Assembly (NCBI GenBank): GCA_037367405.1
Contig: JAZKJV010010132.1
Location: 372,001-436,000 of the forward strand
Direction of reading: 5' to 3'
Length of the DNA: 64,000 nucleotides
DNA from: Ottelia alismoides
Lineage: Eukaryota; Streptophyta; Magnoliopsida; Alismatales; Hydrocharitaceae
Made by a program: the position numbers and the translations under genes. How positions within the stretch are numbered: position 1 is the first letter of the stretch; each line of letters starts with the position of its first letter. This document shows, in pieces, positions 44,037-56,904 of this stretch. A model generated the notes under the pieces. That model did no database searches, had not been told where the DNA came from, and saw only the letters and a list, made by a program, of their open reading frames with translations.

Positions 44037-47000
44037 TGACGAATCTCGTATCCATCATGTTAAAATCAAATTATTAATCTCCTTGATTAAACAATTCAAT
44101 AAAAATCACTGATAATTCATTATTCTTAACATGTATTATATTGTATAGATTCTGCGTATAATTATCATATAAATACCTCTAAATAGATAACTCTACTTAT
44201 TGTATTTAATTTCTTTTTTATTTTTATATTTTATTTCAAACCCATAAAAAAGTAGAGTAAATACTGTTTATATTTGTTTTGGCATTTAAAAGAGATAAAA
44301 AATACAACAAATTCTCAAAATCAAAAGACAGTGTTATTATCCCTTTAAAATTGCCCCCAAAAATGTGCTTTTGTACAAATGACCTCTTTTGACTTTTAGT
44401 CCAACATGAAACTTGTAGATCTCATCGAGATCTACAGTTTGACTTTTTCCTAATTTTGCTTCCTTTTATTTCTTTTTGATATTTTCCTTTATTTTTGCGG
44501 TTTCTGGATTTTCTGATAGGGCCACGTGGCATCGTCTGGGCCATCCACGTGGCCTACTTCCTCTTCTGCCACCCGCTTCCTCTTCTGGCCTTCTGATCTT
44601 CTTTAGGCATCCTCATCTCCACCGCTCATTACTCGTCCCCTCTCCATCGTCTGATCAAACCCTCTGGTGGCCGTTGGATCACCTTCCCCCGCTTCAATCT
44701 CTACCGTCCACTCCCGCTTCACTTCCAGCCATTAGATCTCCCCTTTATCCCCGCCTAAACCTCAGTCGCCCGATGCCTCTCCTAACCTATGGTTCTCACT
44801 GAGCCACGCCACCCGCTTCATCATAGCTGCTGGATGGGACTCAAACCCCCATCTTGACCGCTCGCATCCGCTTACCTCTCCATCATTGGATGTGATCTGA
44901 TCGAACACATATTCGCCGCACACCAACTCCTCCATCTAGACCGTTGGATTACATGATCCAATGTCCCATGTCTCATCTTCCACCTCTAAATGGCCCCGCC
45001 CCCTCCGCTACACCTTACGAACCCCTCACCCCCTTTCTATTTTCTCTCCTCCCTCCATACCCATCCCTGCTCCACAATGCCGCCATCATGTAGCATTTTC
45101 CTTCGCCATCCTCGCGCGACCACCAATGCTCACCTCCATTACTCCCCCACCATCAAATCACCGTTACAAACCCCTAGTGTGACTACCTGTAATGCCACCA
45201 CCTCCACCTATAAATCCACCTTCATCATCCCCCAGCACCCTCATCCACCAACCAAGGGAGATCCAGCCTAGCTTCCTCCGCCCACTTGTGACAGCAGAGG
45301 GTTGTTTGTCGAGGCGATAATGGTTGTTTGCTCCTGGTGCGATCCATGGCCCTCCAGCCATGTTGCGGCGGCCTCCGTGCGCTGCCGAGCCCCATGCTCA
45401 GGCCGAGCATGTTAAGCGATGACCTGAGATCCAAGCGAGCTCAACCCAGGACACTACATCCGTCGTCTTCTTCTCCTAATCTCCAGGTACCTCCTCCCCT
45501 GGCTTCACTTCGATTTGGTCAAAATTTTCTCATCGCCTACATACACCATCTCCATCATCTGATCACCTTACGAGCTCCATCAACCACTAGTCACCTTCGC
45601 CCACAACTCCTTCCACCCATTTCCCTTCTCCAGAACCTCCAACACGATCGTCCCTTGTTCTCTTCCTCGCCAGAAAAGAACTCCGCCAAGGGCTCCGCCT
45701 CCCGTCGCCCTACGACCCTCCATTCACCTCACTTCATCCACACTTGCACCGTGCATGCCTCGGCTATCCTTCTAATACTTGTAGGTACTCAACGACCAGA
45801 CTTCACTCAACACCTCTGATCTCAAGCTTCGCCATTGGGTGCCCTTCATTGACCAACCACTCTAATCACCCCCCGATCCTCGTCGTACTTCCAGCTCCTT
45901 TGCCAGCTCATCATGAAGATGACTCTACCTTCCAAGCAACTGTTAGAGGCCGGTGGAGGAAGAACATGGTCCCTGGAGCCCTGCCTTCTCCAGCAACAGG
46001 TGTCAGAGGATAAAAAGTAGGCACTATCCTATCCTCACAATCGGACAGTCCTGATGATGCCACGTGGTCTGTACAAGCCTCATGCCTAACCTACAGGTTC
46101 GATCATCCCGAGCTAAGAGCAGAGCCATCCTGAACACGCCACGTGGCCTGAGCCTAGGTCACCTCCTGAACCAGCCCCCGTGCGTGCCCAACACGTGTGG
46201 GGGTGGGTAATTTGCATCAAAGACCCTGCAATTATCTGACATTATAATTTTGTTCCCAAGCGCGTACCTCACGCTCACGTTTGGGTATTTTATAGGGAAG
46301 AACTTGCCACTTTATAAAATTGCGAAAAGTCCCCTCTACGCAATAAAAAAATTACTCTAGGCCCCAGTTAGTTTTGTTAAATTGCAATTAGGTCTCTCCA
46401 GGAACCTATTTGTGATTATTTATCTTTTATTTCTACGTTTTTTATTGCATTTATGTATGTGCACCGTTTCTTTCATATCTCGAGCATTTTAGATCCAAAT
46501 TTCATGATTTCAGTGTCGTTTTGAAGAATATTTAATTATCTACCTAATGACATGTTTAAATGATCTGACACTAAATAAAATGTGATAAATTTTGATGACA
46601 TGTAGTGTCCTATGCTCTATAAATCTATGCCATCGATAGATACTTATTCTTGATTTTGACGCTCAATTTGACTCTGAGATCGAACCATAGTATGTGCTCA
46701 TTAACTTAATGTTTTGTAGGGCATAGTTGTATCTTTTGTATTGCATGCATCACATCATGCATATTTTATCTCTTATAATTGCATTGAAAAATAAAATAAA
46801 ATGGCATCTCTTTCATGCATCATTACTTGCATTATTTTTCTTGCATTTTATTGTGCATCTACATGAAGACCTAAAGACTTGAAAATAATCACACATCAAT
46901 GAAAAAATTTGATAAATATATTAAAGAGCATTGTGTCCTTGAGTTCGACCTTGGTACTCTTACCAAGTAAAATAATGTCCACATATTCGAAAGTGTGGTC

Positions 47001-47071
47001 TTTGCTAAACGAGATTTGCCTCCTGTACTACGATAACACGACTATATTAAAGAGGCAAATCTGTCGTTCAT
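44037..47071 (+). repeat. G1 3' LTR
   Basis: It starts TGACGAATCTCGTATCCATC, the family LTR start, directly after the hAT TSD. The CT-rich middle (44500-46000) matches 51.28-51.87 kb and 63.43-63.80 kb closely and the G1 5' LTR less so. A TATAAAT box lies at 45209-45215. The LTR ends with GTTCAT at 47071 and lacks the final CA. Proline-rich frames such as 45328-45819 and 44476-44802 reflect composition and have no motif. Confidence 0.78.
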
Positions 47072-49203
47072 TGATGAACATCAAATTTACCTCTTTTATA
47101 ATTAAGGAATGTCATAGTATAGGAGGCAAATTTTGTTCGTCAAAAACCACAGTCTTTGAATGTTGTGGAATATTTTACTTGGAAAGTTTACCAAGGTCTA
47201 ACATAGGGACACAAGCCTCTTTAATATATTTATAAAATGTATTTATTTAATTACCATGAGAACATTTTTCTACATCATTTAGGTCTTAATGCAGATGCAC
47301 AAGGAAATCAATGCAAACATAATAAGGTGCAGGTTAAAATGATGCGTGCATTTTTGTATTTTATTCTAAGATGTAATAAATATGAGATGTAAGATGAATG
47401 CTATGCAATAAAATATCATACAGAAGATGAATTACAAATATACCTAGAGAGATCACATAATTGAACATCTGATTAAGGTTTAATTTCATAATCAAATCGA
47501 GCATTACAATCATGACTAGACATCTAATAATGTCAAAGATTGTTGAGCAAGGGACACTATATAACATAAAATTTCATCATGTTTCATTTAATGTCAAATG
47601 AGAAAGTTAACTATGCCTTTAGATAGATGATGAAAAGAGCTTCAAAGCGACATTGAAATCGTGCAAATTGTATATGAGATGCTCAAGATATGAAGTAAAC
47701 AATGCAATGGCATAAATGTAATAAAAATGCGAGGAATTAAAGGATAAATATGCACAAATAGGTTCCTGGAGGGACCTATTTGCAATTTTAGCATAACCGA
47801 CCGGGGCCCTTTGTAAATTTTCCATTGCGCACATGGACATATCTGTAATTTGCAAACTGTTAGGGGCCACAATGTAATTTACCCCAGGAACACATGTAAG
47901 GCACGTGCCTGGGGACTTATTTTTAATTTTGCAGAAGGTCTAGGGTATCCATGCAAATATCCCAGCTCCACACATGATATGCATGCGAGGGCTAGGCTCG
48001 GGCGAGCAGTAGCTTGGGCAGGCATGTGGCATGTGCTGGAGCTTCGTATCATAACTTGGTTCTTGGCTCGATGGCTCCTAGCCAACAACTCCAGTGACCA
48101 ACATGGATTCATCTCTGTCGTTGGATGACTGTCGACAGATCCCATCCAACGGCACTTGCTCTTCATCATCGGCGTAGGAGTGGCAGTGTAGATGTAGCTC
48201 CAGTAGGCCCGCCAGAGCTCCCCCGAGCATGCAAAGGGTCCAGCGACCTTCGTGACCATCTGGAGAAGATGGTGGATGGAAGACGGAGCGACGAGGGTAG
48301 ATGGAGATGGCATTCCATAAAGGGGCACCAGAGGTAGAGGACTTGATGGGCGATGGTGAGAGAACTCCGTCCATTGGAGATGAGGAGTACTTGCAAGCAT
48401 TATAATAGCCGAATCATGCATTCATGAAGTGCGTGAGAGCGAAGTGGGGGTGAGGCGGGAGCCTGATCGTGCGGAGAAGGCGGAGGCTCGAATGGTTCCT
48501 CCGACATGTTGTCGGAGGAAATGGATTTGAGGCGGAGCGGGTGATGAAAGATGAGGGGAGATGATTGGAGAAGGTGGTAAGATTGAGGGTGACATGGTGG
48601 ATCTCATGAGGTGGTTAGGCGACGATGGAGATGATTGTGAGCGGTGGGAAAATTGTGAGAAAGTTGATGAAAAACCAGGGCGAAGAGGTACATGTAGGTT
48701 GGAAGAAGAAGACGACGGTCGAGGAGGCCGGGGCTAAGCGGCAAACATCACTCCGGTCGTTGCACGACAAAGTTGGCCTAGCCTCGGTGATCAACGATGC
48801 ACGGAGGCGGCCGCGACATGGTCGGAGGACCATGGATCTCACCGGGTTGCTTGATCGTCTTCGTTATGGGTTCCGCCCTCCGCTGTCACCAAAGGGATGG
48901 GGCAAGCTGGACCAAAGCCCCTTGGATGGTGGATAGGGGTGACGGAGGGAGGAGCGGTCACTTTTATAAGCGGAGTTGGTTGTCAGTTATGTGGTGGTGG
49001 TGGTGGGGGGGATCTAATGGAGATTTGATGGTGGGGAAGTAATGGCGAGGGACGAAGGGGGTTATGCGTGGATGTTGGAGGAACGGGCAATGTGGGGTGG
49101 CCGTTAGGACAAGGAGGGGTGGTTGGAGGTGCCTTCCAAAATAGAAAGGGGGCAGAGGGTGGCACAGGTGTAACGCCTGGGGTAGAGGGTTTAGAGGAAG
49201 ATC
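47072..49203 (-). repeat. Inverted, truncated LTR of the same family
   Basis: Read on the minus strand this matches the G1 3' LTR from about 44990 to its end. Examples are the AAATAGGTCCCTCCAGGAACC block (plus-strand 47757-47780 versus 46391-46410) and the GCATCTACATGAAGACCTAAA block. Its 3' end, GTTCATCA, abuts the G1 LTR end at 47071/47072. It breaks off near 49203 in the middle of the CT-rich zone, so the U3 start is missing. Frames in 47879-48936 are CT/GA-rich chance frames. Confidence 0.75.
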
Positions 49204-50812
49204 AACCTTTTTTAAAAAACTCCTTAAAATTTTGAAAAATTAAAAACTTTTCTTTGATAGAGGATCTGACTACCAGGCTTAAAAATGAGTAGCTACTCTT
49301 TAGTGAGGGAACTTTGGTCTCCCTTAGTAGAGTGGGTGGTTTAGAGTATATTGTATATTGCTCACTCCTCAAGTAACACGGGTCTGTCTAGTGATCCATA
49401 CTTACACCCATATTGGCTGGAAGTAGATGCAACTATTCATATGAGACTGGGTCAGTCATTACCTATCTAAAGAATTAAAAAATACAAATTAAAATCCATA
49501 AAAGTTTACAAAAGATAATACTCACAAATATTCACTAATCGAGGAGTTAGTGTATTCCTGACACATTCCCATTCACTCAAGGCTTGAGGATTTGAGGACA
49601 CTTGATTTATGAGATATTGAGAGTATGAGTTAGCCAGCCTTAGTCATTAGGGTTTGAAATTAATAATCCACATTTCACTAGTTTGAAAGATTTGAGTGCT
49701 ATATTTCACTCTTCATCTCCACCCAATAAAGATATGACAAGCACAACACTTTCACAACTACAAGATTGATGAGATGAGTTTAGTTATCACTTGAGGAACT
49801 GGGACTGGAGATTTGAGTTCGACCCGATCTAATGATGCTCAAGGATGGGATAAAGTTAATGATAGCTTCAAGAAACCAGAGCGTCAGCAAAACCCTATTC
49901 AGTTTGCGAATAAGTTCGCATGCTATTTTTGATATTCACCTATGTTCTAGGGTGTGATGAAATATAAATAATTGTTGATCAGTGTGCGCCAACTTTTGGT
50001 AAAAGTAGTGGAGCTAGCCAAAAATAAAAGAAAAGAAAAGGCAAGAAAGAAATATATCAAGAAAAAGCTCAATAATTACAAAGTCAAATTCTATGAGCTT
50101 CCATTAAAGGCAAGCGCTCCCAACTATTTTCAAAGTGTCCACTTGGACCAAACACTGTTAGGACCAAGGAATCGCTAGCACCATAAAAGGGCCATGCATC
50201 ATATAGTGATAGAAGTCTGGGTGTCGAAGGTATCTTAGATACTCAAAAGAGACACACCCCAGTGTACTCGAAGAAAAACAAGTGCAGACTACTCCGAATT
50301 CTCTTGACGGATATATTAATCAACAAAATAAAAATATACAAGTGTTGAGTAATAAGGCACTTGAGAGGTCCCTTGTTCCAATGTGAGGGAGAAAAAACTA
50401 TGCACAATCCTGTGCCCTACATCGTTTGGCCGTCCATCTCCACTTTCAAGTATGACGAACTAACAGGTTGGTTGACTGAAGCAAGAATAGACGTATTCCC
50501 TAGTGTTGATAATTAGGTCTAGAGGAGACTGTCTTGGACTGGAACTTTAGGTGATATGTCAACTAGACTCTCAAGAATGCAGTACACTAATCTTCTTATC
50601 CTTATATTTTATGTACAATCAGAGAGTCTGATAATTAGAGAAGTTAGATTCCTTCTGACTAGAGCATGGTTGAGCCCAGAATTTTAGGATCCCTTAAATT
50701 AAGGGTCTTCAAAGAATTGAGCCTTGAAATTTTCACATGTACTGTCAGGAATTAATCCGACTCCTTCATTCTTTAGATACTCGAGGACAAGCATAGTTTA
50801 AGTATAAGGGTA
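49204..50812 (+). mobile_element. G3: 3' internal region of a related gypsy element
   Basis: From about 49450 the sequence parallels the minus strand of G2 at 56130-54861 in the same order, for example CAGCCTTAGTCATTAGGG, TTTGAAAGATTTG, GAGGGAGAAAA, CCATCTCCACTTTCAAGT and GTACTGTCAGGAATTAATCC. It ends in the polypurine tract and LTR start at 50813. It has no coding motif and only the last 1.6 kb of the internal region remains. Confidence 0.72.
50801..50812 (+). promoter_or_regulatory. G3 polypurine tract
   Basis: AGTATAAGGGTA lies directly before the LTR start TGATGAATC and corresponds to AAGTATAGGGGGG in G2. It would prime plus-strand DNA. Confidence 0.7.
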
Positions 50813-51869
50813 TGATGAATCTCATATTCATCATGTTAAAATCACATTACTAATCTCCTTGCTTAAATAATTCAATAAAAATCATCGATAATTCATTGTT
50901 CATAACCTATATTATATTATATGTATTCTATATATAGTTATCCTATAAATACCTCTAAAAAGCTAACTATATTTATTGTATTTAATTTCTTCTTTATTTT
51001 TATATTTTATTAAAAATCCATAAAAATTAGAGTAAATATTATTTGTATATATTTTGGCCTTTCAAAGAGATTAGAAAATACAAAAAATCTCAAAACCAAA
51101 AGGCAGTGTTTTTATCCCTTTAAAATTGCCCCCAAAAATACACTTTTGTAGAAATCACCTCTTTTGACTTTTTATCCAACATGAAACTTGTATATCTCAT
51201 CGAGATCTACAACATATTTTTACTTTTTCCTAATTTTTCTTCCTTTTATTTCCTTTTGATTTTCATTTATTTTTGTGGTTTCTGAATTTTCTGATTGGGC
51301 CACATGGCGCCCTTTGGGTCGCCTACATGGTCCGCTTCCTCTTCTGCCACCCGCTTCCTCTTCTGGTTGTCTGATCTCCTTCAAGCGCCCTCATCTCTAC
51401 TGCTCATCACTCGTCCCCTCTCCACCGTCTGATCAGGCCCCCAAACTGGGCGTTAGATCACCTTCCCCCGCCTCAATCTCTACTGCCCACTCCCGCTTCA
51501 CTTCTAGCCATTAGATTTCCCCTAAAATCTGATCTCATCCTTTTATCCCAGCCTAAACCTCAGCCGCCCGATTCCTCTTCTAACCTACGACTCTCACCGA
51601 GCCACGCCACCCGTTTTGTCGTAGCTGTTTCATCGGACTCAAACCCCCGTCTAGAACACCTTCATCCGCTTACCTCTCCACCATTGGATGCGATATGATC
51701 GAAAGAATCTTCACTACACACCAGCGCCTCCATCTGTATCGTTGGATCACATGATCCAATGGCCCATGTCTCATCTTCCACCTCCTAATGGCCCACACCC
51801 CGTACGTTACACCTTGCAAACCCCTCACCCCCTTTCCATTTTTGCTCCTTCCTCTATACCCCTCCCCGC
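50813..51869 (+). repeat. G3 3' LTR, first part
   Basis: It starts TGATGAATCTCATATTCATC and is closely similar to 44037-45068. It is interrupted at 51869 by G2 and continues at 63428. Confidence 0.85.
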
Positions 51870-54860
51870 TGACGAGTCGCTAAATACGGTAATTAATTCG
51901 GTCACGTTGTAATACGTGTACTTAGCGATTCGGTCAAAACCGAGAGAAGATCTCCGTGAAGAGTGTCTCGGCTTTAATTTATATCCTGGGCAAGTCCGGG
52001 GTCGAACACAGGGAGGCAAAGGAACAACTTGGGTTTAATTTGAAAATAAAGATCTAGATTTACAAGTGGTATTTTTTAGATTTTTTTATGCAAATAGAAT
52101 GCAAATGCAAGTGAATTATAACACTAAGAAAACACACAACAAGACCAAATTAATTTTAATGTCAAATTAGTCCAATTTAGCCCAATCATATTTTTCTTAG
52201 ATTCCTAATCCAGAGATGAATGCAAGTACTTTTTTTGGAATTTTATGGGTTACAATGCAATAACTAAAAATACACACTTTTTATGGGTGTTTTTTGCAAT
52301 TTATCACACAAACAGTAAGCAAAAATTATGAAAAAATTACTGGAACTAAAACATAATGCAAGGAGACTACAGTAATTTTTTTGGAATTTTTTGACAAAGT
52401 ATGAATTTTTTTATGGATTTTTAGTGAAGACAGAGTGGAAATGAGTAATTAATTCCTATTAAATCCACGTTATCAAATTAGTCAGAGATCAAATTATCTC
52501 AAATAGATACTTTTATGTGCAATCCAGGAGAATTGAAATTTCGCAAAAAGAATATACGTGGATTTAATTAAAAATCAAATACTAAAAAACTCTACAATTT
52601 ATTACAGGCACAAGACAACTCTATTTTAAATGAAATTTGGACAGTAAACTCATCACATTTCAAGGCATCATTCCTAATTTTTGTGGATTTTTTGGACAAA
52701 GGTGTGTGAGATAAAAATTTATAAGCACTGAATGGGTAAAATATGTAAAATTTCAGTTGACCAATTTAATTTAATTACCCAAGGACCACAAAAATATAAA
52801 TAATTGTCCACAATGTAGAGAATTAGTTGCTCAACATCAAACCATTTTTCATTTAATAAAATGATGCATAAACGAGTCCAAGTTAAAGTGCGAATACAAG
52901 GGTGTCCTTGCAATTATAGAAACTAAAATTACAAAAGAAAACATGTACATGGACTAAATGGTAATTACAGAAACTTTGAGAAATATTTTTGCAATTTTCA
53001 CAAAATAAAAAAAATGCAAATGTTGGACCTTCTTCTCCGCACAGGCGCGGGGGCCGTTGAACCCAAAGGGAGAACTGGTGGCGGGCGGCGCCGGCGCGAG
53101 GCGCGCGGCGGGAGGAGGTGGCGCGGAGGGCGTCTGGGCTCGCGGCGGAGGGGCGGTGGAAGGACGGCGCGGCGAGGGCCGCCGATTGCGGTGGCGAGCG
53201 GAGCTCTGAGCTGAGGGCGGCGGGGGCCCGCTGGGCGGTCGTGCGGCCGTCGCGCGTGGGCGCGGAGGAGATCTGGGGGCTGGCGGGGTGGCCTGGGAGC
53301 GCCGCTGGCGGATGGCGGCGGTGGAGGGCGGCAGATCCGCCTGCCGTTGGTGAGAAGGGGCGGCGGCGGTGGGTTCTCCCCCACCGCTGCTGCAGAATTT
53401 TTTTTTGTTTTTTTTGTTTTTTTTATAATTTTCTGCTGTAATAAAAAAACTTCTTTTTTTGTTTTAACTTTTTTTATATTTTTAATTTTTTTAAGCAGGA
53501 AATATGTACACAAAAAAAGGAAGATGATGATGAGGGTGTGATAATGTGATTAAAAAAACTATGGTGATGATGTGATACAAGAAAACAAGATAGTTGATAA
53601 ATTAAAACAACAAGAAAAATGATGAGAAATACTTACATGGTCTTCGCCGGATTGGCGGAGCAGCTACGCTGGACTCCTGTTGTCGCCTCGATCCGATTGG
53701 CGAAATAAAAATCGGAGAAGCTCCACGAGCTCGACGGGGAACTCGTGACGCGAAGCGGAGCTCCGCGGATCTCACCTGAAGGAGGTCGTCGCTTGAGGAC
53801 GATGCTTCGCAGCTGTCATCAACAAAACACTCCAAGCTCTCTCCTTATTCTATAAGAATGGTGGATGGGGGAAAAATGTGGATGTGGAGATGATTATAAA
53901 GAGATGAATAATGGGAGTTAGAGAGGTGGTGGTGTTGAATGAGAAGTTAGATTATTGGTGGAGTTGAATGGGAGGTTATATGAAGAATATGGAGTGGAAT
54001 GGAGGTTGAAAGAAGACTTGGAGGTTAATGGAGAAAGGGAAGTTATTGTAGAGAAAAATAAAAAATGAAATGAAATAAAGTAGGCTACTAAAAAGAGAAA
54101 ATAAAATAAAGAGAAGAAAAAGAGTGGGGAATTTACAAAAAGAAGATATACAACATGTACATTTTTTGTTTGCTTTTCTTTTTATATATTTTTTTTGTCT
54201 TTTTAATAGTAGCTATGTACAATAAGAAAATATAATAAAATAGTATAATCAAAATACAAGACCACGATGATTTTTCTGGATTTTTAGTAATTAAGAAAGA
54301 TAAAATAAAAAATGAAGAAAGAAAGAATATATACATAATATACAATGTACATCTAGGTCCCAAAACCCAACTTTTGCAAACGAGCTCCGATTTTAATGAA
54401 ACCACTTCCGTTGGATAGATAATTTTCTAACTTGAACTTTAAAAGTGAGTTTGGTGAATTTGGAGTTCATACGAAGCGGGAATTTAGCTTGGAAGTTGGT
54501 CTTTACAGCTTTTTCCTATTGGGATCTAGGAGTATTTATTTGAGGTAAAATTTGTTTTGTATTTTTGTATTTTTATATACATTGATATGAACATGTTGGA
54601 GAAAGAATTAGTTAAAAAGGAGTTGATATGAAATTATTAAAAATACATAAAGTTTTGGGCTATTTACAGGTGAAAAACTCCTTTGATTTTGCGGCTTTTA
54701 TTGTTAGTTTATTTTATATAATCTAATATACAATAATTAATGTATTTTATTTACAAGAGTCATTTTGTTAATTTATTGAATTTATTGACATTTATATGGG
54801 ATTTTACTCATGGATTTTGCTAAGATTAAAATATTAAGATGATGAATCGTGGATTCATCA
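51870..54860 (-). repeat. G2 3' LTR
   Basis: On the plus strand it runs from TGACGAGTCGC to GGATTCATCA. On the coding (minus) strand it starts with TGATGAATC, three bases, and GATTCATCA, the family hairpin. A GC-rich zone at 53030-53400 holds proline/arginine-rich frames. The splice-donor-like site seen in the other LTR is here ACCATGTAAGTA. Confidence 0.93.
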
Positions 54861-54873
54861 CCCCCCTATACTT
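54861..54873 (-). promoter_or_regulatory. G2 polypurine tract
   Basis: The minus strand reads AAGTATAGGGGGG directly before the 3' LTR start TGATGAATC. It marks the start of plus-strand synthesis and confirms the minus orientation. Confidence 0.88.
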
Positions 54874-56149
54874 AAACTTTGCTAGTCCTCGAGCAAATAA
54901 AGGAATGAATAAGTTGGGTTAATCCCTGACTGTGCATGTGAATACAAGACTTGATCCGTTCAAGAACTCTCGGTTTTAGAGATCCTAAAATTCTAAGCTG
55001 AACCAAGCTCTAGTCAAAAGGTATCCAATTTCCCTAATCATCAGACTCTCTTTGTATACATATATAGTAGGGATATGACTTTAAGTGTTGACCGCAGTTA
55101 CAAGCGTAGAGTCACAACGTCACCCAAGGTTCCAGTCCAAGAGACTCTCCTAAGGACCCGATCCTCAACACTAGGGAATAAATCATTTCTTGCATCCAAT
55201 CCACCGTCTCTTTAGTTGTCAGGACTTGAAAGTGTAGATGGAAGGCCAGTTGATGAAGGGCATAGGATTGTGTCATTTCTTCTCTCCCTCTCATTGGAAC
55301 AAGGATCCTCTCAAGTGCCTTATTACGCAACGCATTTTTTTGGTGTTGATCAGTGCGTCCGTCAAAAGAAGTTGGAGCCGTCTGCACTTGTTTTCCTGGG
55401 AGTACACCGGGGTGTGTCTTTTTTGAGTATCTATTATACCTTCTACACCAGACTTGTAGCATTTACGATGCAGAGCCCTTTTTTGGTGCAAGCCCGACTC
55501 CTGGTCCTAATAGCGGTGGTCCAAGTGGACACTTTTGAAATGGTTGGGAGCGCTCGCCTTTGGTGGAAGCTCTTTGATATTTGACTTTGTATGGAATGAG
55601 AGCTTTTCTTTGACATTTCATTACTTTGTAGTATTTTTGGCTAGCTCCACTGCTTTTACCAAGAGTTGACGCACACTGATCAACATTTTTTTTATTTTAT
55701 CACACCCTGGCACATAGATAAATGTCAAGAGATAGTACAAGAACCATGTTCTCATACTGGCTGAAGATGCTGACACTCAGGTTTCATGAAGCCTTCATTG
55801 ATTTTATCCCATCCTCGAGCATCATTAAATCAAGTCCTAACTCAATCCCTCATCCCAGATCCTCAAGTGAAATTTCAACTCATCTCATCATAAATGCAGT
55901 CGTGTATGTGAGGTGCTGATCATATTCTTTAGGTAGAGACTAAGCATGCAATATAGCACACAAATCTTTCAAACTAGGGGAAATGTGAATAATTAAGTCA
56001 AAGACCCCTAACGACTAAGGCTGGTTAACTCAAAATCTCAAGAGCCCATAAAACCAAGTGTTCTTGAACATCACTAGTCTTGTGTGAAAGTGAATGTGTC
56101 AGGGGTTAAACCAACTTATTAGTTAGTTTTTTTAGTTTGTTTATGATGA
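54874..56149 (-). other. G2 3' internal region, conserved with G3
   Basis: The order of blocks matches the plus strand of G3 at 49450-50800, showing that this 3' region is a stable part of the family. A minus-strand frame of 116 codons (55112-55462, MLQVWCRRYNRYSKKTHPGV) aligns in part with the G3 copy, which has stops there (KRDTPQCTRRK versus KKTHPGVLPGK). It may be a decayed accessory ORF or simply non-coding sequence. Confidence 0.55.
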
Positions 56150-56420
56150 TTTTTTAAGTTTTACAAAAAGTTTTTTTTTCAAAAAGTTTTTTTGACAAAC
56201 AAAGGTAAAGAAGTTTTTTTGTTAGAAAAGTTTTGCTCTCTTTTTTTTTCAAGAGTTTTTTTTGAAAGATAGGTAGATAAGAAAGGACTTTTTTTAAAGA
56301 GGATTTTTTTTGAAAAGTTTTTTTAGAGCAAATAAGAAAAGAGAACAAAAAACACATTTTTTTGAAAAGTTTTTTTAAGAGAATTTTTTTTTGAAAAAGT
56401 TTTTTTTACCCACCCATTAA
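56150..56420. repeat. Low-complexity GAAAAGTTTTTTT repeat in G2
   Basis: Runs of seven to nine T alternate with GAAAAG, CAAAAAG and AAGAG blocks about ten times. The minus-strand Lys/Phe/Leu-rich frames here are compositional. Confidence 0.8.
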
Positions 56421-56490
56421 TTATTGTATAATAAATACAAAAATACGTGAAAGTACGAGCTATGGGTAGTATATATGTAATATATAAACG

Positions 56491-56752
56491 CCCCCTATAC
56501 TTAGCATGTGCTATGTCCTCATGGCACAAGAAGCGAGAAAAAGACATAGCTCGTGCTAAGCGTAGGATGGCTAAAATAATAAAACAGTATAGAAGTCGAT
56601 CCGCCCCCCCTATACTTAGGCTCTGGACGGCCTAAGTGTAGAAGAAAAGCAAAAATGGGGCGGACGAGGTCAAGAGGAGAAATGGATGAGTATGTACACA
56701 TGGCGGGCATCGGCTCCCCTATACTTAGGCTCTTGGTAAGCCTAAGTATAGG
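56491..56752 (-). repeat. Three PPT-like hairpins in G2
   Basis: On the plus strand CCCCCTATACTTAG, CCCCCTATACTTAGG and CCCCTATACTTAGG occur at 56491, 56606 and 56717. Each is the left arm side of a hairpin: arms 56500-56517/56543-56560, 56610-56620/56631-56641 and 56718-56731/56739-56752. On the element's coding strand each gives CTAAGTATAGGGG, nearly the same as the real polypurine tract at 54861. Confidence 0.75.
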
Positions 56753-56904
56753 ACAAGAGTAAGTATGAGAACCGATGTGATCTGGAGAATATACAAAGAG
56801 GGGAGAATGTACAAGAGTGATTGAATCTGTACAGGGATTAAGAAGGTTTGTGACGGACCTTCTTGCGGGAGCGAGGGGGTGGGTAGTATACATATGTGTC
56901 GCTG

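Larger units (their letters stand above)
32407..47071 (+). mobile_element. G1: large Athila-like Ty3/gypsy element, decayed
   Basis: A 5' LTR (32407-35259), a tRNA-Asp-type primer site, a leader of nearly 1.9 kb, gag, protease, RT, RNase H and integrase, and a 3' LTR (44037-47071) follow in the order expected for Ty3/gypsy. The sequence between protease and RT and the INT block match the Athila lineage best. All coding parts are broken. Two hAT-like elements are nested at 37675 and 43018. The integrase is cut short where it meets the 3' LTR, so the 3' end of the internal region and the polypurine tract are deleted. The left flank is CACAT; no matching right copy exists because another LTR abuts. 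Confidence 0.85.

Noticed and set aside
44476..46013. Run of Pro/Ser/His-rich frames as a multi-exon gene
   Set aside because: The same CT-rich DNA recurs in the LTRs at 33, 51.3 and 63.4 kb and in inverted form at 48 kb, so it is LTR sequence.
47879..48421. 180-codon minus-strand frame as a gene
   Set aside because: It lies wholly within the inverted LTR and matches the CT-rich middle of the other LTR copies.
53014..53441. Gly/Arg-rich plus-strand frames in the GC-rich LTR block
   Set aside because: Both strands and several frames are open because of GC content; the element is transcribed from the minus strand.
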